Shown here piece by piece: positions 51,340-61,100 of a stretch of 64,000 nucleotides of DNA. The DNA lies in assembly GCA_002298145.1 (NCBI GenBank), contig DBMP01000004.1:62001-126000 (forward strand), written 5' to 3'. The first letter of the stretch is position 1. Each line of letters opens with the position of its first letter. The notes below the pieces were generated by a model. The model worked only from the letters and a program-made list of their open reading frames with translations. It did not search any database and had not been told where the DNA came from. The position numbers and the translations under genes are program-made. This stretch comes from Spartobacteria bacterium UBA695 (GTDB taxonomy: Bacteria > Verrucomicrobiota > Verrucomicrobiia > Chthoniobacterales > Chthoniobacteraceae).

Positions 51340-52734
51340 CTAACTTGTTTGCTGCAAATTTCCCCCATTAGAGGCAATAAGATCGCGGTACCAAAGGGCG
51401 GAATCTTTCAACGTGCGCTTCTGGGTTTCGTAATCGACATGAATGAGGCCAAACCGGGGGCGATATCCCTCGGCCCATTCAAAGTTATCCATTAGCGACC
51501 AGTAGAAATAGCCTCCGAGCGGGATGCCTTCCAGGGCGGCTCGTTGGAGGCCCGAGAGGTAGCGGCTGATAAAGTCGATTCGCTGGGGATCATGGACCTT
51601 CCCGTCCCGCGCAACCCAGTCGGTGATGCAGACCCCGTTTTCCGTGATGACTACCGGGAGCCTCCCATAGCGTTCGGACAGGAAACGGGGCGCCCAATAG
51701 AGCGCGCTGTCTTCGAGTTCCAGCTAGCCCAAGGTGCCGACCGGGTTGCCCGGCTGCTTTGGGTGGGAATGGGGTTTGCCGTCCGGATCGCGGGATACCT
51801 TGCAGCCGGTGTAGCTGTTAAACCCAATGAAATCGAGCGGCTGACGGATCGTCTCCATATCGCCGGCAGCCACTTTGGGCATCGCTTCTTTGAAATGGGT
51901 ATAGGCTTCGGCAGGGTACTCGCCGAGGTGGATTGGGTCCGCCCAAATGCCGATGTTGTACACGGAATCGGAGCGGACTCCAAAAAAGACTTCCCTTGCG
52001 GCTTCAATATCTGGGAGGCTTTCAGTTGCGGGGACCTGCGCCGTGCTGGCGGAGGCCATACCGATCCTGATTGGGCCGGGGCAGGCGGCCCGCAGGGCTT
52101 GCACCGCCGTTCCGTGGGCGATCAAAACATTGTGAACGACGCGCAGGACTTGAGAGATTTCCAGCTTATCGCCCGGCGCGTGCAGGCCTTCGTGGTGTCC
52201 CAGGCCGACGAAGCACTGGGGCTCGTTGAGTGTGATCCAGTGTTTGATGCGATCGCCCAGGCGGCTCCCCATCAGGGTGGCGCACTCGCCAAACCATTGG
52301 GCGGATTCCCGGTTAAGCCAGCCGCCGCTTTGGTAGAGGCCCAGCGGAAAGTCCCAGTGAAAAAGCGTAAGATACGGTTCGATGCCCGATTCCAGCAAAT
52401 GATCCACCAGGCGGTCGTAGAAGCCAAGCCCTGCTTCGTTGATTTTCCCAGTACCTTCCGGCACAACCCGAGGCCAGGAGACGGAAAATCGGTAAGCTTT
52501 CAGGCCAATGTCCTTCATCAGGCCCACGTCCTCGCGCCAGTGGTGGAAGTGGTCGCAGGCGACTTGGCCATGGTGATTGAGAAAGACGGCTCCTGCTTTT
52601 TGGCACATCATGTCCCATACGCTCGGACCTTTGCCCTCCTCATCCCATACGCCTTCGATTTGATAGGCTGCGGTGGCGGCTCCCCAGGCGAATGAGGCAG
52701 GGAAAGGACTGGTGTGGGTGTCGGCTGGGATCAT
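51340..52734 (-). pseudogene. GH1 beta-glucosidase gene interrupted by one in-frame amber codon
   Basis: The frame encodes a normal-length GH1 enzyme of 464 residues, but codon 337 (51724-51726) is TAG. Upstream are the N-terminal FAWGAATAAYQIEG, the acid/base Glu171 in WITLNEPQ and FIGFNSYTG. After the stop the same frame continues without a shift through ELEDSALYWAPRFLSERYG, the nucleophile in VVITENGV (Glu about 365), GYFYWSLMDNFEWAEGY and RFGLIHVDY to a TAG at 51340. The stop falls where relatives have Trp (GW-E), so a single TGG to TAG change explains it. The truncated product lacks the nucleophile. It is the last gene of a dehydrogenase-isomerase-transporter operon. Confidence 0.9.
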
Positions 52735-52823
52735 GGTAAAGCGGCGTGGGTATTGTATGGGGTACCGAAAAACAAGGATGACGGGATGACTGGTGTGAAT
52801 TTTTCCTGCGCTACACGCTGAAC

Positions 52824-54200
52824 TTATTCCGGAGCCTTATACCCCGTGGTTCCGCCCAATAGCAAAAACCTCCGGTAAACGATAAGCCCCGTCAACAGCG
52901 CCATAAAAGAGAGAATGGAACTTACCAGAAAAATGTGGCGGTAAGTATGCCCTGTATAGTCAAGGATACTCCCCATGATCGGGCTGATGATAATGCACCC
53001 TAAACTTGATACAATTCCCGCCGCCGATGAAAATTGAGCAAACCGGTTCTTGGGGAATAGTCGCTGCTGAAGCGAAGCGGTTGCGGTAAGCCAGACTCCG
53101 GCGAGGAAACATTGGGGAACCAGAACAACGCCCAACGTGAGGGAATTATGGGAAAAGAACCCGCCCCATAAGGTCACGCCGGTATAGATGACTAGTGTAA
53201 CCAACGACACTTGCAACGGGTGGAAACGATCCACAAGAACCCCCAGCGGATAGGCCGCTACCAGCGAGAGCAGGAAAGCAACCGCCATCAGTTTGCCGAA
53301 GGTATCCATACTCATCCCAACGCTTTGGGCGAAATATACATTAAACAAATTAACCGGCACCAAAGCCATCAGGGATAGTGCAAACGAAACAAAGAACCAG
53401 CAGTAATAGCCGTTGCCAAAGCTCTCCAAAAAATACGTCTTGGTGGCGCCAAATACCCCCGTCAAGGCGCTTTCTTCCGCTACCGGAGGCGGAGGATATT
53501 CACCCTCTTTAACCTTGAGGCACATAACACTAAAGGCGATTCCGTAAAGCAGCCCAAGACCGAGGAATATCACGAGGGAATGGCTCTCGATTTTCCCCAT
53601 CATCCAGTAGCTGAACAAGATACCCGCGACGAGGCTGATGGCCCTAAAAGCTCCGAAAAACCGCCCCAGCATCGACTCTGGAACAACGTCGTTGATCAGC
53701 CCTCCGAAAACGGCGTTCACAATCGTGCTGGCCCCGGCAAAGAGCGTCCACAAAATGGAATAAAGGATTAGAATCGTGGAATTGAGCCCGGGAGAGTAGC
53801 TCCCCAGCATGGCATGAAAAACCGCCGCGATTTGTGGGCAATAAGCCAGGCCGACCATGGAAATAACCGCCACCGGGGTTGGCGCAAAGAGGTAGGGAAT
53901 ACGACGCCCCCATCGGCCTCTGTGGCGATCCGACTTGTAACTAATGACAGGCCCCAAGAGCATGCCGATAACGGAGGGAACCGAACCGATCAAGAACCCA
54001 ACCAGCGTGTCTGGCGCACCGTGGCTTTTAAACAGAATCTGCATCAAAGGCGGGGTAGCCCGTTCTTTGATTGACCAGACAAAGTCCCCCCAGAGCAGCC
54101 AGCAAAACAAGGTCAATATCCCGGCGGTCGTATAGGTAAGGGTGCCTACCGTCCATAATTTTTTTGTCGGTATGGGTTTTGGGGGGTGGATGGCGTTCAT
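52824..54200 (-). CDS. MFS sugar transporter (GPH/SLC45-like symporter)
   Basis: The protein is about 458 residues with twelve predicted membrane segments, beginning with LWTVGTLTYTTAGILTLFCWLLWGDFVW. The loop SYKSDRHRGRWGRRIPYLFAPTP (about residues 84-106) is the signature between helices 2 and 3 in GPH-type and sucrose-transporter-like MFS proteins (D-R--GRR-P). It probably imports the disaccharide cleaved by the neighbouring GH1 protein; no solute-specific residue is identifiable. I use the ATG at 54198-54200; a TTG seven codons upstream is possible. It lies between the isomerase-like and GH1 genes on the same strand. Confidence 0.88.
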   Translation of the reverse strand: MNAIHPPKPIPTKKLWTVGTLTYTTAGILTLFCWLLWGDFVWSIKERATPPLMQILFKSHGAPDTLVGFLIGSVPSVIGMLLGPVISYKSDRHRGRWGRRIPYLFAPTPVAVISMVGLAYCPQIAAVFHAMLGSYSPGLNSTILILYSILWTLFAGASTIVNAVFGGLINDVVPESMLGRFFGAFRAISLVAGILFSYWMMGKIESHSLVIFLGLGLLYGIAFSVMCLKVKEGEYPPPPVAEESALTGVFGATKTYFLESFGNGYYCWFFVSFALSLMALVPVNLFNVYFAQSVGMSMDTFGKLMAVAFLLSLVAAYPLGVLVDRFHPLQVSLVTLVIYTGVTLWGGFFSHNSLTLGVVLVPQCFLAGVWLTATASLQQRLFPKNRFAQFSSAAGIVSSLGCIIISPIMGSILDYTGHTYRHIFLVSSILSFMALLTGLIVYRRFLLLGGTTGYKAPE

Positions 54201-54248
54201 CTGGGAAGGTGGGTGGAACAAATGGTTTTCCAGGAAAAATCAACGGCT

Positions 54249-55061
54249 CTATCGCCGCGGCTCTTCGGGTCGGAATATACGGCAAAAGTCCATAAGAGCA
54301 GTATGGATTGAGGCAAGTTCCGGGTGCCACAATTTTTCCCATTCCAGCGAAATACCGCCTGCATAGGGCGCTCGGGAAAGCGTCTCCAATAAAGCACTCG
54401 TTGGGTAATCGCCCTTTCCCGGGGGAACATAGCTGAATGCTTCGGCGGTGTTGTGAACCCCGACGCTATCCTTATAGTGGATATGGGCAACCCATTCACC
54501 GATTTGCCGCCAGGTTTGCTCGGGATGCTCCCCCGCAAAACGCCAAGTGTGATGGGCATCCCATAGAAGTCCCAGCGGGACATCCAATCGGTTGTTCAAC
54601 GCCAGGCAACGTTCGGCTGATGAAAAAATATCGTGCGTTTCCAGCAGCAATTTGCAACGCCATCTCTTTTGGGCGAATGTCTGGCGGATTTGGCAAACCC
54701 AATGAGCCATTTGGTCCAGCTGCTTGCTGGAGAGCGCCTCGCCCAGTTCCTCACCTCCGCGGCCAAAGACTCGCAGGTAGGGAGTATGCAACCGCTCGGC
54801 CAGTTCTGCAAAACGGTAAAAGTCTTCGACCTCCTTCGCCCCGGCCGTCAGCAAGCAGAGCGAGGTGTCAAGCACAAGGATCGGTACCGGTGCGGCGGGA
54901 AGCGGATGCCTTTCGAAATACACCGGGAGGTCAAGGCTTCCCTCCAGGGAGCGTAATTCGAGAAATTTAAGCCCGAACTGGCGGGCCAACCGGTTCGAGT
55001 CCAATAATGAATCCAAGGGATTGCCAAGGGTGGAGAATCCCAGGGAGAGCCGTTGATTCAT
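54249..55061 (-). CDS. Sugar phosphate isomerase/epimerase-like TIM-barrel protein
   Basis: The protein is about 270 residues and reads as an AP-endonuclease-2-like TIM barrel. Metal-ligand candidates are in LLLETHDIFSS (Glu), LGLLWDAHHTW (Asp, His), VAHIHYKDS (His, Asp) and GGISLEWEK (Glu). That set is typical of the xylose isomerase-like superfamily. The substrate is unknown; the context suggests a sugar or sugar acid derived from the imported glycoside. The ATG at 55059-55061 fits the first strand (LSLGFSTLGNP). It starts 22 bp after the dehydrogenase gene ends. Confidence 0.82.
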   Translation of the reverse strand: MNQRLSLGFSTLGNPLDSLLDSNRLARQFGLKFLELRSLEGSLDLPVYFERHPLPAAPVPILVLDTSLCLLTAGAKEVEDFYRFAELAERLHTPYLRVFGRGGEELGEALSSKQLDQMAHWVCQIRQTFAQKRWRCKLLLETHDIFSSAERCLALNNRLDVPLGLLWDAHHTWRFAGEHPEQTWRQIGEWVAHIHYKDSVGVHNTAEAFSYVPPGKGDYPTSALLETLSRAPYAGGISLEWEKLWHPELASIHTALMDFCRIFRPEEPRR

Positions 55062-55083
55062 AGATCGAACAATCAAGCCCGCT

Positions 55084-56145
55084 TTAGGTTGCCCAATCAA
55101 ATTGCTGAAGCGAGATGACCGCTTCGAGCGGTTCACCATTGAAGAAACGCTGAAGATTTCGCTCGGCAAAGGCCGCGCATTTCGGCAGGCGATCATACGT
55201 CGGGCCGCCGATATGAGGCGATAGAACAGCGTCGGGGATGGCTAATAGAGGGGATTGATGCGGCAGCGGTTCCTCCCGAAAAACATCCAAGGCAATCCGG
55301 ATTTTCCCAGCCTTCGCCAATCGGATCAGGGCCTCTTCATCCACGACCCCGCCGCGTCCGACATTCACAAACAGCGCGTGTTCAGGCAAAAGCTCAAGGA
55401 TTTCGGCAGATACGGAATCTTTCGATTTTGGCGTGAGCCCCTCGCATTCTACGAGGATGCCGCAGTTGGAAAACAAGTCATGCAATGATTTACTGGGTGT
55501 TACGCCATATTCCTGCATAAACGAGGCCGGAACGCCTTCCGAATAGGCCGAGATCGTCGCGCCAAAAGGCTGCAATAGCTTCACCAGATTTTGCGCCACC
55601 GCGCCGAAGCCATGGATCCCCACATGCTGCTCAACCAACGAACGGGTGGGCATGGTAAGACGGTATTCCGTCTGCTTTTCAAACGGGCTCATAAAACACC
55701 CTCTCCAACGGGGCGCATGGCGCAGAAGCGATAAGATGAGCAGCAGCGCGTGCTCCGCCACGGAAATCGCGGCGATGCGGCCCCAGTTGGTAACCATCAC
55801 GCCGCGCTCCAGCAGTTCCCGCGGCACGACGTGACGCACGGACCCGGTCAAGTGGCAGACATATTTCAGTTTCAACTCCGGATCTTGAACATAATCCAAG
55901 GGCAATGCGGGGGTATGCCAGCTTGATACGACAACGGTCGGCTGGACTGATTTAAGCATATCGGCCCAGGCTTCAGCTGAGCATTCCGAGGGGTTGAAAT
56001 GCACTAGTTTCCCGGGAAGCCGCACCGGGCTTTCGTTGGGGAAAAACAGCTTTCTCTCGATCTCGGACAGGCACACCAAAACGGCGCTGGCACAGGTGGG
56101 ACTCTGGCAATCGGCCTTGGAAACTAAAGCACTCATGTTTAGCAT
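55084..56145 (-). CDS. D-isomer-specific 2-hydroxyacid dehydrogenase
   Basis: The 353-residue protein has the NAD-binding fold in VGIHGFGAVAQNLVKLLQPFG (about residues 177-197). Catalytic-region motifs are ELLPEHALFVNVGRGGVVDEEAL (Arg) and ALDVFREEPLP (Glu), with His in LSPHIGG. VTNWGRIAAISVAEHALLLIL is the conserved helix before the cofactor domain. It should reduce or oxidise a 2-keto/2-hydroxy acid in the cytosol; substrate unknown. It heads an operon with the isomerase-like, transporter and GH1 genes. A palindrome lies directly before its ATG; a start three codons in (56136) is possible and would free that site from the start codon. Confidence 0.88.
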   Translation of the reverse strand: MLNMSALVSKADCQSPTCASAVLVCLSEIERKLFFPNESPVRLPGKLVHFNPSECSAEAWADMLKSVQPTVVVSSWHTPALPLDYVQDPELKLKYVCHLTGSVRHVVPRELLERGVMVTNWGRIAAISVAEHALLLILSLLRHAPRWRGCFMSPFEKQTEYRLTMPTRSLVEQHVGIHGFGAVAQNLVKLLQPFGATISAYSEGVPASFMQEYGVTPSKSLHDLFSNCGILVECEGLTPKSKDSVSAEILELLPEHALFVNVGRGGVVDEEALIRLAKAGKIRIALDVFREEPLPHQSPLLAIPDAVLSPHIGGPTYDRLPKCAAFAERNLQRFFNGEPLEAVISLQQFDWAT

Positions 56146-56159
56146 CTACTGTATAGTAG
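56146..56159. promoter_or_regulatory. Operator-like palindrome CTACTGTATAGTAG at the module 3 sugar operon
   Basis: CTACT/AGTAG inverted repeat with a 4-bp centre, directly before the dehydrogenase start. Close matches occur upstream of cassette 3 at 63808-63821 (11 of 14) and 63931-63944 on the minus strand (12 of 14). Best candidate target of the GntR-type regulator encoded next door. Confidence 0.65.
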
Positions 56160-56247
56160 CATTCGTTAAAAACAAGGCAAATCGCTCGCGGACGATCAAG
56201 CCATGGCGTGCTTAATGGGAAAAAACGCCTGTTTCAACGGAGAACTT

Positions 56248-56270
56248 TGCCATCAATACTCTTGATGGCA
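56248..56270. terminator. Perfect hairpin between gntR and dehydrogenase genes
   Basis: 9-bp stem TGCCATCAA / TTGATGGCA with a 5-base loop in a 191-bp gap between two same-strand genes. On the minus strand it is followed by AAGTTCTC rather than a U-run, so it may be a weak terminator, a processing site or a further protein-binding palindrome. Confidence 0.4.
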
Positions 56271-56336
56271 GAAAATTCGAGCCGAGGCCGGGGTCACGGC
56301 GCTGGAGGGGGTGCAACCTACACTATCGCAGAGCTG

Positions 56337-57404
56337 CTAGGTGCTCTGGCGGGCGATAACGTAAGGACGACTCCAAAGCCTGATGGTTTTCGAATCATCC
56401 GTGGAATGCTGCGCAATCAGTTTCACGGCTTCCCTGATGTCTTCCGGCAACGGAATACGGACACAACTGATCTGCGGGAAAATCCGCCCGGCGATCGTTT
56501 GGTCGTCTTCCACACTAATCACTCGGACGTCCTCCGGAATCCTTAGGCCCGCTGCAAGCGCGGCTTGGACCAGGCAGGCCGCGGCCCAGGCATCCACGCA
56601 ATAAATTCCGTCGCCGGTAAATTCGCCGGATTTGAAATAGGACTTCAACGCCTCGTAGCAAGCCGGTGCATTGCGCATGGTGGGCAGCGTCTGATCAATA
56701 ATGTTTTTCTGAATGACCGGCAGCTTTTTTTCGCCCATCCACTGGATATATTCCGCCTGCCGCGAGGCATAAGTCGCCCACTCGCTACTGCCAAAAAAGC
56801 CGATCCTGCGGCAACCCTTCTCCAGGAGATGATCTAGAGCCATGCGGGAAATATCGCGTTCCCGGTGCAATAAGGCATGCACTCCCTGGAGGTAGCCTAG
56901 ATGAGTGTCAGATCCGTAGAAGAACGTCGGAACGTTTTGGCTCTGAACGCCATGGATGACATCAATACATTTGGAAATATCCCGGATAAAAAGCGTTCCC
57001 GCCAAGCGTGGAAAAATATGCCGGATATCCGGCACGCAGGACCGGAGGTCATCCACCACCAGTTCCTGCCATTGGAGTTCAGGAAAGAGCCGCGCCATGG
57101 GGGTCAGCCGCCCGATGACGGAGTAGTCCGCCTCGCTGGTCACGAGCAGAATGAGCTTATTGCGGGCCAGGGGAGCCACGAAGGTCCCCTTGCGGTGCAG
57201 CTTGTAGAGCAACCCTTCTTCGGTAAGCTGGTTGACCGCCTTGCGCGCCGTGGCGACGTTGACCTGAAACCGCTCGCAAAGCTCCATTTCGGAAAGGAAC
57301 GGCATATGCGGTTTAAAGCGCTCTTCCGCAAGCATGCTGCGCAGCTCCTCCTCGATCCTTCTGTAAATTGGGATTTTGGGAGAAACTCGATTGGCGGTGC
57401 GCAT
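56337..57404 (-). CDS. GntR-type regulator with LacI-like sugar-sensing domain (module 3)
   Basis: The 355-residue protein has a GntR winged helix at the N-terminus: IPIYRRIEEELRSMLAEERF, then FLSEMELCERFQVNVATARKAVNQLTEEGLL (about residues 36-66) and the wing KLHRKGTFVAP. The remainder (about 85-355) is a LacI/GalR-type periplasmic-binding fold (CRRIGFFGSSEWATYASRQAEYIQWM; DGIYCVDAWAAACLVQAALAAGLRIPEDVRVISVEDD). That is the AraR-like architecture known for sugar-responsive repressors. It lies between the sugar operon and cassette 3, all on the minus strand, and is their likely common regulator. Confidence 0.9.
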   Translation of the reverse strand: MRTANRVSPKIPIYRRIEEELRSMLAEERFKPHMPFLSEMELCERFQVNVATARKAVNQLTEEGLLYKLHRKGTFVAPLARNKLILLVTSEADYSVIGRLTPMARLFPELQWQELVVDDLRSCVPDIRHIFPRLAGTLFIRDISKCIDVIHGVQSQNVPTFFYGSDTHLGYLQGVHALLHRERDISRMALDHLLEKGCRRIGFFGSSEWATYASRQAEYIQWMGEKKLPVIQKNIIDQTLPTMRNAPACYEALKSYFKSGEFTGDGIYCVDAWAAACLVQAALAAGLRIPEDVRVISVEDDQTIAGRIFPQISCVRIPLPEDIREAVKLIAQHSTDDSKTIRLWSRPYVIARQST

Positions 57405-57487
57405 ACCTGTTCTAGTGTGCCTTTTTGGGCCCGCTCGTCAAACGCAATGCACAGGGGATTCCCCAAAGACTCTCCCCAACCGGAGAT

Positions 57488-58123
57488 TTACCTCAGGGCG
57501 TTAAAGGTATGGAGAGCCCGCTCCTGTTGTTGAACCATGGCATTTGCCTCTGGAGAAAGGGAGAGCGGGGCAGTGGGAGCAGGCAGAAATTCGTAAACCG
57601 CCAGCATCGAGCCCATTCGCGCGGCTACGGGAAGCATCGAACCGGTGGCAATCCAGACCTCGCCGGAAGCGTTCTCATAATGGGAGCATTGCACCCCGCG
57701 ATAGTTGACGGTTTCCCGGAAGCTGGAGACCCCCAGGCCCTCGACAAAAAGGAAACCCTCCGAATAGAATGGATACGGCGGCGTGTCGGGTGTGACGGCC
57801 AGCAATCGCGGTTTGTCCACCAAGGCGATGACGAGGTAATTTTTCACTCGTGCAAACTGGTCGGCGACTCCGTCCTTGTACCTCACGGTCACATACTGGA
57901 TATCGCCGGTCTTAACCGTCTCGATGACCGCTGGAACCCCTTTTGAAGAACTGCTGGCAGATGGCGCTCCCCGCCCTTCCTGCAAATAGACTTTCCAATG
58001 AGCATTTTCGGGAATCGCCGCGACATACGGAGCCCTGGGAATCGCCTCCTCGGCGCGGACCAGCGGCGACAGGCATGCCATGGCCAACCACAGAACCAGA
58101 TATAGGACAGAGGTAACTTTCAT
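57488..58123 (-). CDS. Cassette 3 accessory secreted protein, function unknown
   Basis: I do not recognise the family. The 211-residue protein has a signal peptide (MKVTSVLYLVLWLAMACLSPLVRAEE) and a compact, strand-rich body (HWKVYLQEG; DIQYVTVRYKDGV; VWIATGSMLPVAARMGSMLAVYEFLP). Its ATG overlaps the stop of cassette gene A by 4 bp, so it belongs to the same operon and is probably translationally coupled. Modules 1 and 2 have no counterpart. Export and coupling suggest that it works with the pseudopilin-like proteins, for example as a chaperone or tip partner; that is inference. Confidence 0.72.
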   Translation of the reverse strand: MKVTSVLYLVLWLAMACLSPLVRAEEAIPRAPYVAAIPENAHWKVYLQEGRGAPSASSSSKGVPAVIETVKTGDIQYVTVRYKDGVADQFARVKNYLVIALVDKPRLLAVTPDTPPYPFYSEGFLFVEGLGVSSFRETVNYRGVQCSHYENASGEVWIATGSMLPVAARMGSMLAVYEFLPAPTAPLSLSPEANAMVQQQERALHTFNALR

Positions 58124-61100
58124 TCGCGGACAACCTCCAGTTGTTTATCTATCACTTTGCCAGTGTAGCGGTCAATGGCCAGATGCAGCCAGTAATGCCG
58201 CTCGCCCTCCACGTTGAACTGATCCAGGGAACTGGCGGTCGTAGGGTATTTGCCAACCTGTGCCACGAGATCGACCAGGAGATTCCAGGTGCGGGTGTTG
58301 GAGCTATCCGCCAAGGCGCGAATCACGGCCTCCCGCTCCGTTTTAATCAAGGAGAGACTGCTCAGCGAGGAGTCCACCATCAGCCGGGCGACCAGATCGG
58401 AGCGATTGGCAAACGGTTTGGTTTGTTCGAGAGAAATCAAAGCGGTGGCAACGGTCCCCGCGTTGGCGGAAGAGACCGTGGTGCCGGTGCCGCTGCTGGC
58501 TTGAGTAGCCCCGGAGATGACAGCCGCCAATACGTTCTTTTGCAAGGTGTTAGGATTAAGTCGCCCTCCGCGCACGGTCTGCGTTCCATTAAGAGAAAAG
58601 AGATCCAACAACCCCGCATCCGCGCTGGAGGCAGAAAAGAAATCGAGCGTTTTCCAGGGCATGTCCCGGTAGGCGTAGCCCAGTTCCCCGACCGACCGGA
58701 ATGGGCGGTTCAAAATAACGGGCCGCGCTGCCGTCCCCGATGTCGAAGTGAACAGCGGGCTCGCCGACGAATAACTATAAAACGCATCGCCGGGACGGGT
58801 TTGGCCGTCGTTATCCGGATAAGCAGGGTTTGCCGCATTGGTCCCGGGTGGCCCACCGGAACTGCTGTTGACCGCCCACATGTCCACGCGGTACGGGGTG
58901 GTGCCCGAGGTGATATATCCCAGGCCGGAGGTCACAAATGGATCATACGAGGTGATTGGACCATTGACCGTGCTGGCATCCGGCGTAAGAGTCTGCGCCG
59001 CCTGCGCGGTGGAGATATAGGTGGTGTTGCCCCCTGAGCCAAAGCGGGAGGTCCGGGGGTCACTCTTTAAAGACAAATACCAACCGACCGCGCCGCTCCC
59101 TTTGAGAATCGAGACCCAAGGGGCTTGCCGATAACCGGTTCCCGGGTACGGGCTGTTACTATTGTCTAACCCCACGAAGGTTCCATACGTCCGGTAAGTG
59201 CCGCCCGGGTCCTTATACTGAATGCGGTACACCATGGACGTGGAGAACTTAAGCATCATGGTTGCCGATTGGGCCACCGCCTGACTCCAAGTCACGCTGG
59301 TTGTTCCAGTCGTGGTGGACATAGTATCGGGCGGAAAGCCGACTACCGGGTTGAGAGATAAGGTGCTCGATAGCGTCGGTGAGCGGTAGTCGGTGGCGGG
59401 TGATGCCAGCGAAAACGAAATGACTCCATTGCCGGGGGCTTTGGCAAAATGGGTAACCGCCGTGCCGGTCGTTGTCCAACTACCGCCATTGGCATCCCAG
59501 TACCAGCGATAGTTCACCGAATTCAAAGAGGCAATGGCTCCGATCATATAGTGATCGGAATTATTGTCGTTACTGCTGTTTTCGAGCGGCGAAATTTGAA
59601 ATTGCGTCGGGTAGGCGCCGGTATTGGAGGCCAGCGCCTGATGGGGATTCCAGAGGTTAAAGCAGTACTTGAAAATATTCTGCTGAGTGTAAGGAGTCGT
59701 GTAATTACCCGGCCCCGAAAGGGTAAATAAGAACTTATTCAAATACGGCAGATCCTCGATGCCGTAGACGCTGTTGGCGTCGGTCGCGGAACTCCCCGGT
59801 GGAATCAAGGTGATCGTCGTCGGATAATTATCGGCATCCCACTGGTCGATAATATTGGCTCCGATTCGAAGAAGCTGCAGCGTCACCTTGAGATCGGGGT
59901 CTTGAAAATTTGCCGACGTGTACCCTTCCGTTCCCACGAGAACATCGCCCCTTGCTCCGCCCCGGCCCACCGAGCCGTACGAAATTCCCGCCTGTAGCAA
60001 TTCAAAAAAATCCGCTTCCCGGTTCTGCCCGGCGACATCACTCAAAGACATAATGCCGTGTGGGTCGGTGTGCTTGTATTTGGTGCTGGTAGTCGGATAA
60101 CGCCAGTGGCGAAAGAGGCCGTTCGAATCGCTCATCACATCCAGCCCGAAATAACGCTGAATATCATCCACATCCTGCGTCGAAAGCCCGACCGTGCCCA
60201 GTTTTTCGAGCAGCGCGAGCTTCTCAAGCGGAAAGCGGTATTTGACCAGCGGCTCTCCCGCGACGGCTTGCGTTCCATTGTTCCGCGTAAACGCGCTCTG
60301 CACTTTAACGCTGAAAATATAAGGAGGATTATAATCCGTGGCGCTGGCTCCCGTGCCGGTGCAAGTGGGGCCGTTCACCTCGCGGCTGAAGGTGCCAAGG
60401 TACTGGAGTGCCGTTTCAAATTGCCGCTGCTCGGTGGAGTTCGTCGCGATACTCTGCAACAGCTTAATCAACTGCTGCCGATTTACAAAGGAATGATCGG
60501 TGTTCCCGTTGTAAACGGACGTTCCGGAAACACCGACGAAGGCGTTGGTGCTTGACGTGACCAGCGTCTGATAGCGTGCGGCGGCGGCGGTGTCGAACGT
60601 AAAGCTGGACATTGTCCCCGAGGGCTGGAGCGTTGCATAGTTTCTCCAGCCGACGATCTGGTCGATTTGAGTTTTAGTAAATGTCAACTGCGTTAGGTCC
60701 GCATAGGCAAGCCCGCCCTTGGGGCCATATTGGCTGGCTGAGGAAGAGGAGGGATAGCCCGCCGCGTTGATGTCCAGCAGACCGCCTTCGTTATAGATCG
60801 CGTAGGCATAGCGGCCGATGGCGCACTGATCGGAAGTGCTGTCGGATAAGTTCTTATTCCACGCCGCCCCTGACGTCGGGCCGCTCCTCGTGACGACTAC
60901 CCAATCCGGAGCGGTAAAGCTATTGTCCGGCGTCGAATCTCCCGCCGTCCCATTTGCAAGGGGAAGCAGAAAATGAGCATTCCATCGCGCAACGTTGACG
61001 GATCGGCCGTTCAGCGAGGTGCCGGTGGAAAGGGCCGCGGCCGCGCGAGTGGCGCTGTCATTGCGGCTGCTATAGCGAATCAAATTGGCAAGCGTTCCGC

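Noticed and set aside
51544..52695. 383-codon plus-strand open frame antisense to the GH1 gene
   Set aside because: It exists only because the GH1 coding strand is GC-rich; the GH1 frame has all family motifs on both sides of its stop.
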